Below, one piece after another: positions 41,358-47,797 of a DNA stretch of 47,797 nt. This DNA comes from Streptomyces sp. A1136. Lineage in GTDB: Bacteria > Actinomycetota > Actinomycetes > Streptomycetales > Streptomycetaceae. Numbering within the stretch: position 1 is the stretch's first letter; each line of letters starts with the position of its first letter. A program made the position numbers and the translations under genes. The DNA lies in contig NZ_SSBJ01000046.1 in NCBI RefSeq assembly GCF_004795055.1, positions 1 to 47,797 on the forward strand, in the 5' to 3' direction. The notes beneath the pieces are model-generated. The model worked only from the letters and a program-made list of their open reading frames with translations, ran no database searches and was not told where the DNA came from.

Positions 41358-42100
41358 GTGTTCGAGCCCCTCTCGTCCGTCGGGTGGCGGGTGGTGAAGT
41401 GAGCGTCGGCTCGGTCGCCGGGGAGCAGCAGAAGGCTTGCTTCGACCACGCGACCGGTGGTGTCGGTCGCCACGCGCCTGATCGAGAGGACAGCCAGGGA
41501 TGTGCTGATCCGAAGGGCCGCCGCGTCTTCCGCTGATGGGAGGCCGGCACTGACTGTCTCCTGGACCTCGGCCAGGGGTGGACGCAGCGCTGCCAGCTTC
41601 GCCGCTATGTCTTCGGTGTCAGACCATGCAGCGGCGAGGTCGGCCGGTGTCAGGTCACGAGGGACGTAGATGCGGGCCAGGCTGTGCGCCGACTTCCCCT
41701 CGTGGCTGAGGCAGAGGAATTCCGTCAGGGGGCTTCCAGGCGAGACGTTGAGCAGGGCAATCAGGTGCGCTTGCGCGCGGAGCTGCGTGGCGCGAACGCT
41801 GACGCGCAGGGCCCGATCAGTTGCGAGCTGCACGGCCGAGGCACGACGCCCGCCGACGTAGGTGATTCTGGGGCGGGGGTGCCGGACGAAGTTCCCGCTG
41901 CCGTGGAACTTCTCCACCAGACCTTCGCCCTGGAGCAGCGCGAGGGCGCTCCGCAGCGTTGGCGTGCTGACCTCGTAGCGGGCGGCGAGTTGCGCCTCGG
42001 AAGGGAGACGCGCGCCAGCCTCGATGCGGCCCGAAAGGATTTGGTTTCGCAGGTCATCGGCGATGGCGTGACGACGAGAGGTCATGAGCCGGCTCACCAC
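41354..42100 (-). CDS. GntR/HutC family transcriptional regulator
   Basis: About 248 residues (start GTG 42100, or ATG 42085). Winged HTH: SRRHAIADDLRNQILSGRIE, ARLPSEAQLAARYEVSTPTLRSAL, HGSGNFV. A UTRA ligand domain follows (LTEFLCLSHEGKSAHSLARIYVP). The start overlaps the stop of the preceding 74-residue gene. It belongs to the leftward row 42997-41019, whose promoter faces another GntR gene at 43077. Ligand unknown. Confidence 0.88.
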   Translation of the reverse strand: MVSRLMTSRRHAIADDLRNQILSGRIEAGARLPSEAQLAARYEVSTPTLRSALALLQGEGLVEKFHGSGNFVRHPRPRITYVGGRRASAVQLATDRALRVSVRATQLRAQAHLIALLNVSPGSPLTEFLCLSHEGKSAHSLARIYVPRDLTPADLAAAWSDTEDIAAKLAALRPPLAEVQETVSAGLPSAEDAAALRISTSLAVLSIRRVATDTTGRVVEASLLLLPGDRADAHFTTRHPTDERGSNT

Positions 42101-42318
42101 TTCCTCTGCATTCGAAGGGCGATGAGGCGGGTCCGGGCGTGCACGGTCAGCAGTTCACCCGATTCAAAGCAAAGCCTTTTAGCTCCGGCTGGTAGCTGGA
42201 TGAGGTCGGCGACGCGACACGGCTGGCCGCCGATCTGGATGACGTCGCCACGCTGGACGGTGGCCGAGGTGATCTCGATGTTCGCGGCGAGGGCACCGCT
42301 CGGTGTCCACCTCCTCAC
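42094..42318 (-). CDS. Small beta-barrel-like hypothetical protein
   Basis: 74 residues from the GTG at 42318, which overlaps the stop of the preceding gene (GTGA). Contains ANIEITSATVQRGDVIQIGG, QPCRVADLIQLPAGAKRLCF and ESGELLTVHARTRLIALR, a pattern of short strands reminiscent of the KOW/EF-P N-terminal fold. Two Cys. Such proteins appear to me to be frequent neighbours of GntR regulators in Streptomyces. The role is unknown. Confidence 0.72.
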   Translation of the reverse strand: MRRWTPSGALAANIEITSATVQRGDVIQIGGQPCRVADLIQLPAGAKRLCFESGELLTVHARTRLIALRMQRKW

Positions 42319-42515
42319 CGGATCACCCGCTGCGGTTCGGACCGCTCGTCGACCGGATGGCAGGAGCAGACGCATGCCTCGTAGATCACGGGTACACCGA
42401 CCGGTGCCGTGGCGGGAGACGACTGCGCGCACTCTCGATGAGCGCCGATCGCACAGGAGCTCGACAGATACGGGGTGGCTGGGGCGTAAGCCGCTGAGCG
42501 CTGTTGAGGAGTCAT
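42315..42515 (-). CDS. Cys-rich small protein
   Basis: 66 residues from the ATG at 42515, with GGAGG 7 nt upstream. Four or more Cys/His positions: SSCAIGAHRECAQ and YEACVCSCHP, which could form a zinc or Fe-S site. Its stop overlaps the next gene's GTG, and its ATG overlaps the stop of the gene before it (TGATG), so it is translated in a coupled chain. Confidence 0.7.
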   Translation of the reverse strand: MTPQQRSAAYAPATPYLSSSCAIGAHRECAQSSPATAPVGVPVIYEACVCSCHPVDERSEPQRVIR

Positions 42516-42706
42516 CAGACGGCCTCCGCCCTTGCGGGGAAGGTCTGGGCGGGGAGAGGGCGGGAGATGGCACTAGAGGCCCCTCCTGGGTGCTCCTTGC
42601 CGCCAAGCAGGTTCGGTGGCGGTCCCGTTAAGGCAAGGCGGCGCCAGCCCTCAGATGGGTAGCGCCCACTGGTGTGGGTAGCGGCGGGGCCCATACGGTT
42701 GGACAC
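42515..42706 (-). CDS. Short hypothetical protein, low confidence
   Basis: 63 residues from a GTG at 42706, with AGGAG 9 nt upstream. The product is Pro/Gly-rich (TGPPPNLLGGKEHPGGASSA) and looks unstructured. It is listed because it has a ribosome site and its stop overlaps the next ATG; otherwise it could be an untranslated spacer. Confidence 0.42.
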   Translation of the reverse strand: MSNRMGPAATHTSGRYPSEGWRRLALTGPPPNLLGGKEHPGGASSAISRPLPAQTFPARAEAV

Positions 42707-42718
42707 GCTGATCAGCTC

Positions 42719-42997
42719 CTATCGCTGATGGCCAGGTCCCCGGACGTCGCCCGTCGCGGGGACCACTTTGTCTACGGCGGCCCAGAGGGAGCGGCCGGTC
42801 AAGCTGCTGGCGAGAAGACCGAATCGATCGGCTTCCGCCACCACGTCCAGGACCTCCCGCCACGATTCGGCGGGCAGCGCTTCTGGTACCTCCGCTTCGA
42901 TCGAGGTGTATGTGGCGTGCGGCTCCACACGCGTGGTCAGCCCGAGGGCCGACAGCCGGGCGGCTAGGTCCTCGGCCCTTGCTTGCGAAGCGGGCAC
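42719..42997 (-). CDS. Hypothetical protein, first gene of the small-gene row
   Basis: 92 residues from the GTG at 42997, with GGAGG 7 nt upstream. Contains RAEDLAARLSALGLTTRVEP, HATYTSIEAEVPEALPAESW and EVLDVVAEADRFGLLASSLT. A compact alpha/beta protein, no known domain. Divergent from the GntR gene at 43077, with two CTAG-type operators between. Confidence 0.75.
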   Translation of the reverse strand: MPASQARAEDLAARLSALGLTTRVEPHATYTSIEAEVPEALPAESWREVLDVVAEADRFGLLASSLTGRSLWAAVDKVVPATGDVRGPGHQR

Positions 42998-43036
42998 AGA
43001 AGGGCCTCCGTCGCCGATCGATCACGTTGAGTGAAG

Positions 43037-43067
43037 CTAGTTAACTAGATTAGAGCTAGTGGACTAG
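43037..43067. promoter_or_regulatory. Two tandem CTAG-type operators
   Basis: CTAGTTAACTAG (43037-43048, perfect palindrome) and CTAGTGGACTAG (43056-43067, near-perfect), 19 bp centre to centre. The second overlaps the TAGATT -10 box of the GntR gene. Typical of HutC-type GntR autoregulation at a divergent promoter. Confidence 0.8.
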
Positions 43068-43076
43068 ATTTTCCAC

Positions 43077-43832
43077 ATGCCTGAGCAACCGCCTTATCTC
43101 CGCATCGCCGACGTCCTGCGGCAGCGGATCGCGGAGCACGTATGGACGGCCGGGGATCGGCTCCCCTCTCGCGCCCAGATCGCCGAGGAGTGCGGCGTCG
43201 GCGAGAACGTGGTCCGTCGGGCGCAGGAGCTACTGATCTCCCAGGGCGTGCTTGAAGGTCGCGCCGGGTCGGGTACGTACGTCGCCGAGCCTCGTCGGCG
43301 TGTGCGGGTCGTTCGCTCCTCAGCCCGTGAGCAGCCCGGCGGATCTCCCTTCCGGGCGGACATGCAGGCTTTGGGCAAGCAGGGCAACTGGGAGAGTCGG
43401 ACCGAAGCGAAGGTGCCGGCCCCGGCTGAGATCGCGGCGCGGCTCGGGATCGCCGAGGGTGGCCTCTGCGTGCGTACGGTCTACGAGTTCCTCGCTGATG
43501 GACGGCCGGTGCAGTTGTCGACGAGTTGGGAGCCGTACGAACTCACCGCGGGCACGCTCGTCGTCCTGCCGGAGGGTGGACCGCACGCCGGCGTTGGCGT
43601 CGTGAACCGGATGGCCGCGATCGGGATTACCGTCAGCCATGCTGTGGAGCAGCCGGAACCGCGGCAGGCGACAGCCGAGGAGGCGTCGCTCCTCGGGATC
43701 CAGAAGGCCGCTCTGGTGACCCACATCCGGCGGACGTACTACAGCGACCAGGGGCAGCCCGTGGAGACCGCGGACATCGTCATCCCCGCCGCACTGTGCG
43801 AGATCGTCTACGAGATCCCTGTGGGCCGCTAG
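43077..43832 (+). CDS. GntR/HutC family regulator, leaderless
   Basis: 251 residues. HTH: PPYLRIADVLRQRIAEHVWT, DRLPSRAQIAEECGVGENVV, AGSGTYV. A UTRA domain follows (CVRTVYEFLADGRPVQLSTS, ALVTHIRRTYYSDQGQPVET). The ATG is 6 nt after a TAGATT box, with no Shine-Dalgarno. It likely controls itself and the divergent small-gene row through the two CTAG operators. Effector unknown. Confidence 0.9.
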   Translation: MPEQPPYLRIADVLRQRIAEHVWTAGDRLPSRAQIAEECGVGENVVRRAQELLISQGVLEGRAGSGTYVAEPRRRVRVVRSSAREQPGGSPFRADMQALGKQGNWESRTEAKVPAPAEIAARLGIAEGGLCVRTVYEFLADGRPVQLSTSWEPYELTAGTLVVLPEGGPHAGVGVVNRMAAIGITVSHAVEQPEPRQATAEEASLLGIQKAALVTHIRRTYYSDQGQPVETADIVIPAALCEIVYEIPVGR

Positions 43833-43935
43833 CGCGGCCAACGCAAGGGCCGGTCACAGAGAACGGCTCCGCTGCGAAAGATCGGTGATGCTCAAGATCT
43901 ACTCCTGCGCGAATCTGCCCAGATACGGTGCCGGC

Positions 43936-44133
43936 ATGGACGACAGCGCAAACGGGGGCAGATTGAGCCCCGAGGAGTTTCAGCAGATGAACGCGCTCCT
44001 CCGCAGGTTCTGCACCTACGAGTTGGACCAGTGGGAGAACCTCCAAACGGAGACGCCTTACGGCCCGGTCTACGTGACGTTCAGCCGCCAGCGCCTCCCC
44101 GGCTTCGAGGCCCAGACGTTCCACCCGTTCTAA
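43936..44133 (+). CDS. Small hypothetical protein, probably leaderless
   Basis: 65 residues from the ATG at 43936: MDDSANGGRLSPEEFQQMNA, LLRRFCTYELDQWENLQTET, PYGPVYVTFSR. A TACGGT box ends 6 nt before the ATG. An in-frame ATG at 43885 would add 17 residues but has no ribosome site. No known domain. Confidence 0.65.
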   Translation: MDDSANGGRLSPEEFQQMNALLRRFCTYELDQWENLQTETPYGPVYVTFSRQRLPGFEAQTFHPF

Positions 44134-44263
44134 CCCGCCTCGTGTGTCGAATGTGGCGTTGTGCCATGCAGTGCCCCCGCTGCAACCGCCATGCGCCTGT
44201 TGCCCGCCGCACTTCTTCGACACCGTGTGCCGGGGGCCCATGGGGGCCAGCGAGGGGGCGTGG

Positions 44264-44383
44264 ATGGCTAAGCGTCGACGGCCGCAGCCGAGGGACAGCC
44301 GAGGAAGATTTACGAAGACCGGTATACCTCTGTGGGCTGGTGTCTTGGTCGTGATCTTGCTGGTCTGGTCCTTCGCCCGTTAG
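44264..44383 (+). CDS. Very small membrane protein
   Basis: 39 residues: MAKRRRPQPRDSRGRFTKTG, then IPLWAGVLVVILLVWSFAR. A basic head and a single helix. ATG at 44264 with GAGGGGG 5 nt upstream. It lies just inside attR. Could be a real small protein of the element; evidence is limited to the ribosome site and composition. Confidence 0.5.
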   Translation: MAKRRRPQPRDSRGRFTKTGIPLWAGVLVVILLVWSFAR

Positions 44384-44546
44384 AAGTGTGCGCGAAGGGT
44401 GGCGATCGATGCGGTGGCCCAGTCAGCGTGCCCCTGACGTGCCCGGTCCAGCGAAAACCAGCGGGGACTTGCGGGGAACCGGGGTGAGCAGTCCACCTTC
44501 CCGCAGGTCAGCAAGGTGCCAGCTCGGCAGCCATCCGCATACGCGA

Positions 44547-44590
44547 TCTTCCAAACTAGCTACGCGGGTTCGATTCCCGTCACCCGCTCT
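44547..44590 (+). repeat. attR, 44-bp direct repeat copy 2
   Basis: Identical to 26828-26871. It has no 5' tRNA half in front of it, so it is not a functional tRNA. It marks the right end of the element. Confidence 0.95.
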
Positions 44591-44598
44591 TGATGGCT

Positions 44599-44636
44599 CA
44601 GGGCCAGGCAGAGGATGTTTCCTCCGCCTGGCCCTG
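44599..44636 (+). terminator. Original tRNA-Gly terminator, now outside attR
   Basis: CAGGGCCAGGC/GCCTGGCCCTG stem with inner AGAGG/CCTCC. Nearly the same sequence as 26880-26919, and similarity continues through GAGTCGTTCCCGGGG. It is left without a tRNA in front of it in the integrated state. Confidence 0.8.
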
Positions 44637-44764
44637 AGTCGTTCCCGGGGCTCCGATCGGCGAGCGGGTGGCGAGGTCCGGGCCCTTGCAGCCCGCCGCG
44701 CGAGCGGCCACGAGGTCGGCGTCGATCATTGACGGCATCGTTGATCGAGTGGAGAGGGGCGGGG

Positions 44765-45631
44765 ATGGCGGGCGGTTTCCGGTTCGCGTGGGAGCTGGAC
44801 GGCGCCGGGTGGGCTACGTGCCGGATCTGCGACGGCACGTCGGAATGGAAGGACGTCGTCAGCTACCTGACGGACGCCTTGGGCGACACCTTGCGCGCGG
44901 TGGCCGGGCTCTACGGGGCCTCGGCCGTCCAGCGGATCTCGTTCGCGCTCGAACCGGCGGAGGCGCGGTGGCGACTGCGGCGTCAGGGTGTGGACGTGCG
45001 CGTCGACATCTATCGGTTTCCGGACACGATGACGAGCTGGGACCAACCCGGCGACGCGGGCAGCCTCTCGTGGAGCACCACACTGCCGCGCAGGGTGCTG
45101 GGCCACGCGGTTTTGGAGGCCGCCGAGGAGGTGTTGCGGACGCACGGCGAGGTCGGATACCGGAAGAAGTGGGGTGAGCACCCCTTCCCCCTCGCGGCTC
45201 TGCGGGATCTTCGGCGGCTGCACCGGCATGGGACTCTTGCCGGCACTGACGTGCCGCGGCCGCGGGAACCCGTTGCGCCTCGAAGGTCCGCGCCTGCGCG
45301 GGCCCCGGCGGGAGGGCTCCGCGGAGAGTCCCGGGAAGCGACGGGGCGGCCGGCGGGGGCCCGGTCGGGGCCGTCCGGGGCGAGGGTGAGCGCGCTCGGC
45401 CCGCAGCGGGGCCGCACAGCGGCTCGTCGATCGGCGCGGGGTGGGGTGGGATCAGAGCTTGATGCCCGCGATGGTGTCCGCCAGGGAGTTCAGGAAGCGG
45501 TTGACGTCCGGGGCGATGGAGCTGGACGCGAGGAAGAAGCCGAAGAGGACCGCGACGATCGCGGGGCCGGCCTTGATGTGGCTGCCACGGATCAGCACCA
45601 CCAAAATGATCGCCAACAGAACCACCACTGA
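44765..45631 (+). CDS. Hypothetical protein with suspicious C-terminal extension
   Basis: ATG at 44765 with GAGAGGGG upstream. The first 150 residues look real: MAGGFRFAWELDGAGWATCR, CDGTSEWKDVVSYLTDALGD, RVDIYRFPDTMTSWDQPGDA, LGHAVLEAAEEVLRTHGEVG. After about residue 180 the sequence turns Arg/Ala/Gly-rich, and its last 60 or so codons run antisense through the conserved gene at 45452-45646. The true protein may be shorter through a frameshift, or the extension may be genuine but disordered. No domain recognised. Confidence 0.55.
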   Translation: MAGGFRFAWELDGAGWATCRICDGTSEWKDVVSYLTDALGDTLRAVAGLYGASAVQRISFALEPAEARWRLRRQGVDVRVDIYRFPDTMTSWDQPGDAGSLSWSTTLPRRVLGHAVLEAAEEVLRTHGEVGYRKKWGEHPFPLAALRDLRRLHRHGTLAGTDVPRPREPVAPRRSAPARAPAGGLRGESREATGRPAGARSGPSGARVSALGPQRGRTAARRSARGGVGSELDARDGVRQGVQEAVDVRGDGAGREEEAEEDRDDRGAGLDVAATDQHHQNDRQQNHH

Positions 45632-45646
45632 CAGCGAAATGGCCAC
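45452..45646 (-). CDS. Conserved small two-helix membrane protein
   Basis: 64 residues from the GTG at 45646, with AAGGTG upstream: MAISLSVVVLLAIILVVLIR, GSHIKAGPAIVAVLFGFFLA, SSSIAPDVNRFLNSLADTIA. Two membrane helices and a short amphipathic tail. It is widespread in Streptomyces as far as I know, with no assigned role. Its second helix and the following Ala-Pro-x-hydrophobic segment resemble the spread-operon peptide at 30345-30503. Confidence 0.8.
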   Translation of the reverse strand: MAISLSVVVLLAIILVVLIRGSHIKAGPAIVAVLFGFFLASSSIAPDVNRFLNSLADTIAGIKL

Positions 45647-45812
45647 TACTGATCACACCTTCTGTCGTCCCTCGGCCGGCCCGGGGCGCATGCCCCCACA
45701 AGGACCATCCTCCCACCAACCGGGCCCTGCTATCCGTCTCGTGACGAATCGCCATCGCTCGTTTTGCACCAACCGGGAGTGCGGGTCGCATATTTCGGGC
45801 GGGGGACGGGCG

Positions 45813-46268
45813 TCAAGGGGTGGGCAGCCCGAGAAGGGAGCGGACATACGCGTACTTGGCGGACAAGCGGTCGCGGGTGGGGCCCTCCAGGCCGGCGAGG
45901 CGGGCGGGGTCGGCGTTGTGCGCCAGGTCCGCCTCCTTGACCAACAGGGCGCCCGGGGTGGCGAGGACGCGGGCCGCGTACTCCTCGACCGGCTCGCCCG
46001 GGATCTTGGTCAGCGCGCGGACCATGGCCTTGACCCCGTCGGGCAGGGCGGCCGATTCGAGCCACGCGGGGGTGAGGGCGTCGTCCTCGATCGCGTCGTG
46101 CAGCCAGGCGGCGGCCTGCTGCTCGGGCGTGCCACCGCGCAGGCGGACGCCTTCGGCCACGGCGGCGAGGTGCTCGGCGTAGGGCCGGCCGGCCTTGTCG
46201 GTCTGGCCCTCGTGCGCCGCGCGGGCGAGGGCCTCCACTTCGAGGAGGGTCAGGTCCCGGTCCGTCAC
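45813..46268 (-). CDS. HD-domain phosphohydrolase (SpoT/MESH1-like)
   Basis: 151 residues. Metal-binding pattern: His33 (YAEHLAAVA), His57-Asp58 (AAWLHDAIED), Glu61-Asp62 and Asp114 (VKEADLAHNAD). This is the short HD form related to the (p)ppGpp hydrolase domain. The actual substrate is not shown by sequence. GTG start at 46268 overlaps the stop of the upstream decarboxylase gene by 4 bp (GTGA), so the two are coupled. Confidence 0.88.
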   Translation of the reverse strand: MTDRDLTLLEVEALARAAHEGQTDKAGRPYAEHLAAVAEGVRLRGGTPEQQAAAWLHDAIEDDALTPAWLESAALPDGVKAMVRALTKIPGEPVEEYAARVLATPGALLVKEADLAHNADPARLAGLEGPTRDRLSAKYAYVRSLLGLPTP

Positions 46269-47650
46269 ACGAGCTCCCTTGCTGCCGTCCGGAGGGCCTG
46301 CGCGGCCCGGCGCGCATCCGCCTCGGTGGTGCGCCAGTTGGAGAACGCGGCACGCAGGGCGGCAGTTCCCCGGTAGACGGTGGGGGTGACGAACACTTCC
46401 CTCCCGACGGCCTCCCGCAACGCGGTGAGCCGGGCCGGGGTGGGTTCGTCGGCGAGGGTGAAGCAGACGACGTTGAGGCGGACGGGCGCGAGGACGGCGA
46501 AGGCCTGGTCCCCGGCCAGGTCGGCCCCGAACGCACGGGCACAGGCGATGTCGCGCTCGACGATCTCCCGGTGGCCCCGGCGGCCGTACGCGCGGAGCGT
46601 GAACCAGGCGGCGAGGGCGCGCAGCCGGTGGGAGTTCTCCGGGGTGAGGTGGACCAGGTCGGGGTGGTCGCCGAGGGGGCCGAGGTAGGCGGCGGCGTTC
46701 TGGAAGACGCGGGCCTGCAGGTCACGGCGACGGGTGAACTGGACGGCGCTGTCGTAGGGGACGTTGAGCCACTTGTGCAGGTCGACGCAGACGGAGTCGG
46801 AGGCGTCGAGGCCGGCGGTGAGGTGGGCGTGCTCCGGCGAGAGCGCGGCGAAGGCGCCGAAGGCGGCGTCGGTGTGCAGCCAGAAGTCGTGCCGGGCCTT
46901 GAGGGCGGCGACGGCGCGGAGGTCGTCGAAGTCGACGGTGTTGACGGTGCCGGCGTTGGCCACGACGACGGCGGGGCCGGGGAAGTCGGCCAGGGCGCGG
47001 TCGAGGGCGGCGGGGTCGACGGCCTCCCGGCCGGGCAGGGTGGGGACCGCGACCAGAGCGTTCCGGCCGAGGCCGAGGAGCGAGAGGGCCTTGGCGATGG
47101 AGGAGTGCGGGGCGCCGGAGAGGACGCGGACGGGGCCGAGGGCGGCCGCCCCGTCGTCCGAGGGTGAGACGCCGGCCCGTTCGCCGAGCCATTCGCGGGC
47201 GATGGCGAGCCCGGCGGTGTTGGACATGGTCGCGCCGCTCACGAAGGTCCCGGTGTGGGCGGGGCCCAGGCCGAAGAGGTCGCGGAGCCAGGTGACGGTT
47301 TCGCGTTCGAGGTCTTGGCCGGCCCCGTCGAGGGCGGAGTTGCTGTTCTGGTCGTGGACCGCGGTCAGCCAGTCGCCGGCCAGGGCCGCCGGGGTGGCGC
47401 CGCCGGTGACGAAGCCGAGGTAGCGGGGGCCGGCGGAGGCGGAGAGGCGGGGCGCCCAGCGGTGCCGGAAGGCGGCGAGGGTGGCCTCGGTGCCGGAGCC
47501 GTGCTCGGGGAGGGGCTCGGGGGTGAGGGGGGTGGCCGGGGGGATCACGGGCCGGGTGTGGAGGGTGGCGAGGTTCTCGGCGGCGGCGTGGCGGGTGGCG
47601 TCGAGGAGGTCGGGGAGGCGGGCGAGGTCGGTGGCGAGGGTGGGGTCCAT
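46265..47650 (-). CDS. PLP-dependent group II decarboxylase family protein
   Basis: 461 residues from the ATG at 47650 (MDPTLATDLARLPDLLDATR). Fold type I PLP enzyme: SGATMSNTAGLA (phosphate/PLP ring region), HTDAAFGAF with Asp261, and VDLHKWLNVPYDSA with the Schiff-base Lys293. The family includes aromatic-L-amino-acid, glutamate and 2,4-diaminobutyrate decarboxylases; substrate cannot be read here. No clear ribosome site. It is co-translated with the HD hydrolase. Confidence 0.93.
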   Translation of the reverse strand: MDPTLATDLARLPDLLDATRHAAAENLATLHTRPVIPPATPLTPEPLPEHGSGTEATLAAFRHRWAPRLSASAGPRYLGFVTGGATPAALAGDWLTAVHDQNSNSALDGAGQDLERETVTWLRDLFGLGPAHTGTFVSGATMSNTAGLAIAREWLGERAGVSPSDDGAAALGPVRVLSGAPHSSIAKALSLLGLGRNALVAVPTLPGREAVDPAALDRALADFPGPAVVVANAGTVNTVDFDDLRAVAALKARHDFWLHTDAAFGAFAALSPEHAHLTAGLDASDSVCVDLHKWLNVPYDSAVQFTRRRDLQARVFQNAAAYLGPLGDHPDLVHLTPENSHRLRALAAWFTLRAYGRRGHREIVERDIACARAFGADLAGDQAFAVLAPVRLNVVCFTLADEPTPARLTALREAVGREVFVTPTVYRGTAALRAAFSNWRTTEADARRAAQALRTAARELV

Positions 47651-47705
47651 GGGGGCACGGTAGGCGGCGCGGGGGTCGCTCGGGCGAGCCAATCCGGGGC
47701 GGATG

Positions 47706-47727
47706 GCGGACGGCGGACGGCGGACGG
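47706..47727. repeat. Short tandem repeat, three GGCGGAC units
   Basis: Three head-to-tail copies of a 7-bp unit just upstream of the decarboxylase gene. The rest of the window end (47728-47797) is also made of short GGGCGGGCT-like direct repeats. No gene seen. Confidence 0.6.
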
Positions 47728-47797
47728 CCCACGTCGGGCCGGTCCGCTCAGGCCGGGCGGGCTGAGCCGGGCGGGCTCAGGCGGGGCGCGCTCAGGC

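Larger units (their letters stand above)
26828..44590. mobile_element. Integrated actinomycete conjugative element (AICE), pSAM2 type, about 17.7 kb
   Basis: The element is bounded by a 44-bp perfect direct repeat of the tRNA-Gly 3' half. It contains a tyrosine integrase next to attL, an excisionase, a RepSA-like rolling-circle initiator, Spd spread proteins, one FtsK-type TraB pump, a KorSA-like GntR repressor and a Pif-like Nudix protein. These are the defining modules of AICEs that move as double-stranded DNA. Cargo at 35.4-44.4 kb includes a type IIG restriction enzyme. All core genes look intact, so the element may still be active. Confidence 0.94.

Noticed and set aside
44547..44590. 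A second tRNA-Gly gene at attR
   Set aside because: Only the 3' half from the anticodon loop is present; the 5' acceptor and D-arm are missing.

Overview
The window is chromosomal DNA from a high-GC actinomycete, almost certainly a Streptomyces. Codon third positions are strongly G/C, GTG starts are common, and the order of the core genes (rne, two radical-SAM-linked genes, rodA-mrdA-mreD-mreC-mreB, ndk, folC, valS, clpX-clpP2-clpP1, tig) is the one I know from Streptomyces. No species can be named from the sequence alone.

Layout. Positions 1-2253 hold the 5' end of an RNase E/G gene, a TIGR03936 protein that appears to start at CTG, and a membrane protein built from repeated YRHVLTPVGH-like units. 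Positions 2253-13320 run leftward through a TIGR03960 radical SAM enzyme, a CYTH-CHAD protein, the cell-elongation set (RodA, PBP2, MreD, MreC, MreB), nucleoside diphosphate kinase and a small DUF4233-like membrane protein, ending with folC (to 14871). A second actin-like gene (mbl type) runs rightward at 14990-16039, facing a sensor kinase with no partner regulator in the window. valS follows, then two rightward paralogous membrane-anchored proteins, then the leftward Clp/trigger factor group (clpX, clpP2, clpP1, tig). A ClgR-type operator lies upstream of clpP1. tRNA-Pro(UGG) and tRNA-Gly(UCC) close the left chromosomal arm.

Positions 26828-44590 are an integrated actinomycete integrative and conjugative element (AICE) of the pSAM2 type. 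A 44-bp perfect direct repeat of the 3' half of tRNA-Gly bounds it. One leftward gene row (33165 to 26940) encodes a SCO3933-type protein, the FtsK/TraB DNA pump, Spd spread proteins, a RepSA-like initiator, excisionase and integrase. A GntR repressor (KorSA-like) and a divergent Nudix protein (Pif-like, predicted transfer immunity) follow. ACTCATGT/ACATGAGT operators lie in front of both units. The cargo is an MmeI-like type IIG restriction-modification enzyme of visibly lower GC, a GNAT-like protein, several small unknowns, one intact and one truncated GntR-plus-partner pair, and a row of very small overlapping genes facing a third GntR gene across two CTAG-type operators.

Right of attR (44591-47797) the chromosome resumes with an unrecognised gene, a conserved two-helix membrane peptide, an HD-domain hydrolase translationally coupled to a PLP-dependent decarboxylase, and the window edge.

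The most interesting points are: duplication of the tRNA-Gly terminator hairpin at both ends of the element; operator control of what looks like a single transfer-replication-excision operon; five cargo or control genes that look leaderless; the low-GC type IIG enzyme; the small-gene cassette at 42094-43832; and a GntR remnant that records a rearrangement. All functional calls rest on reading motifs; no database search was run.
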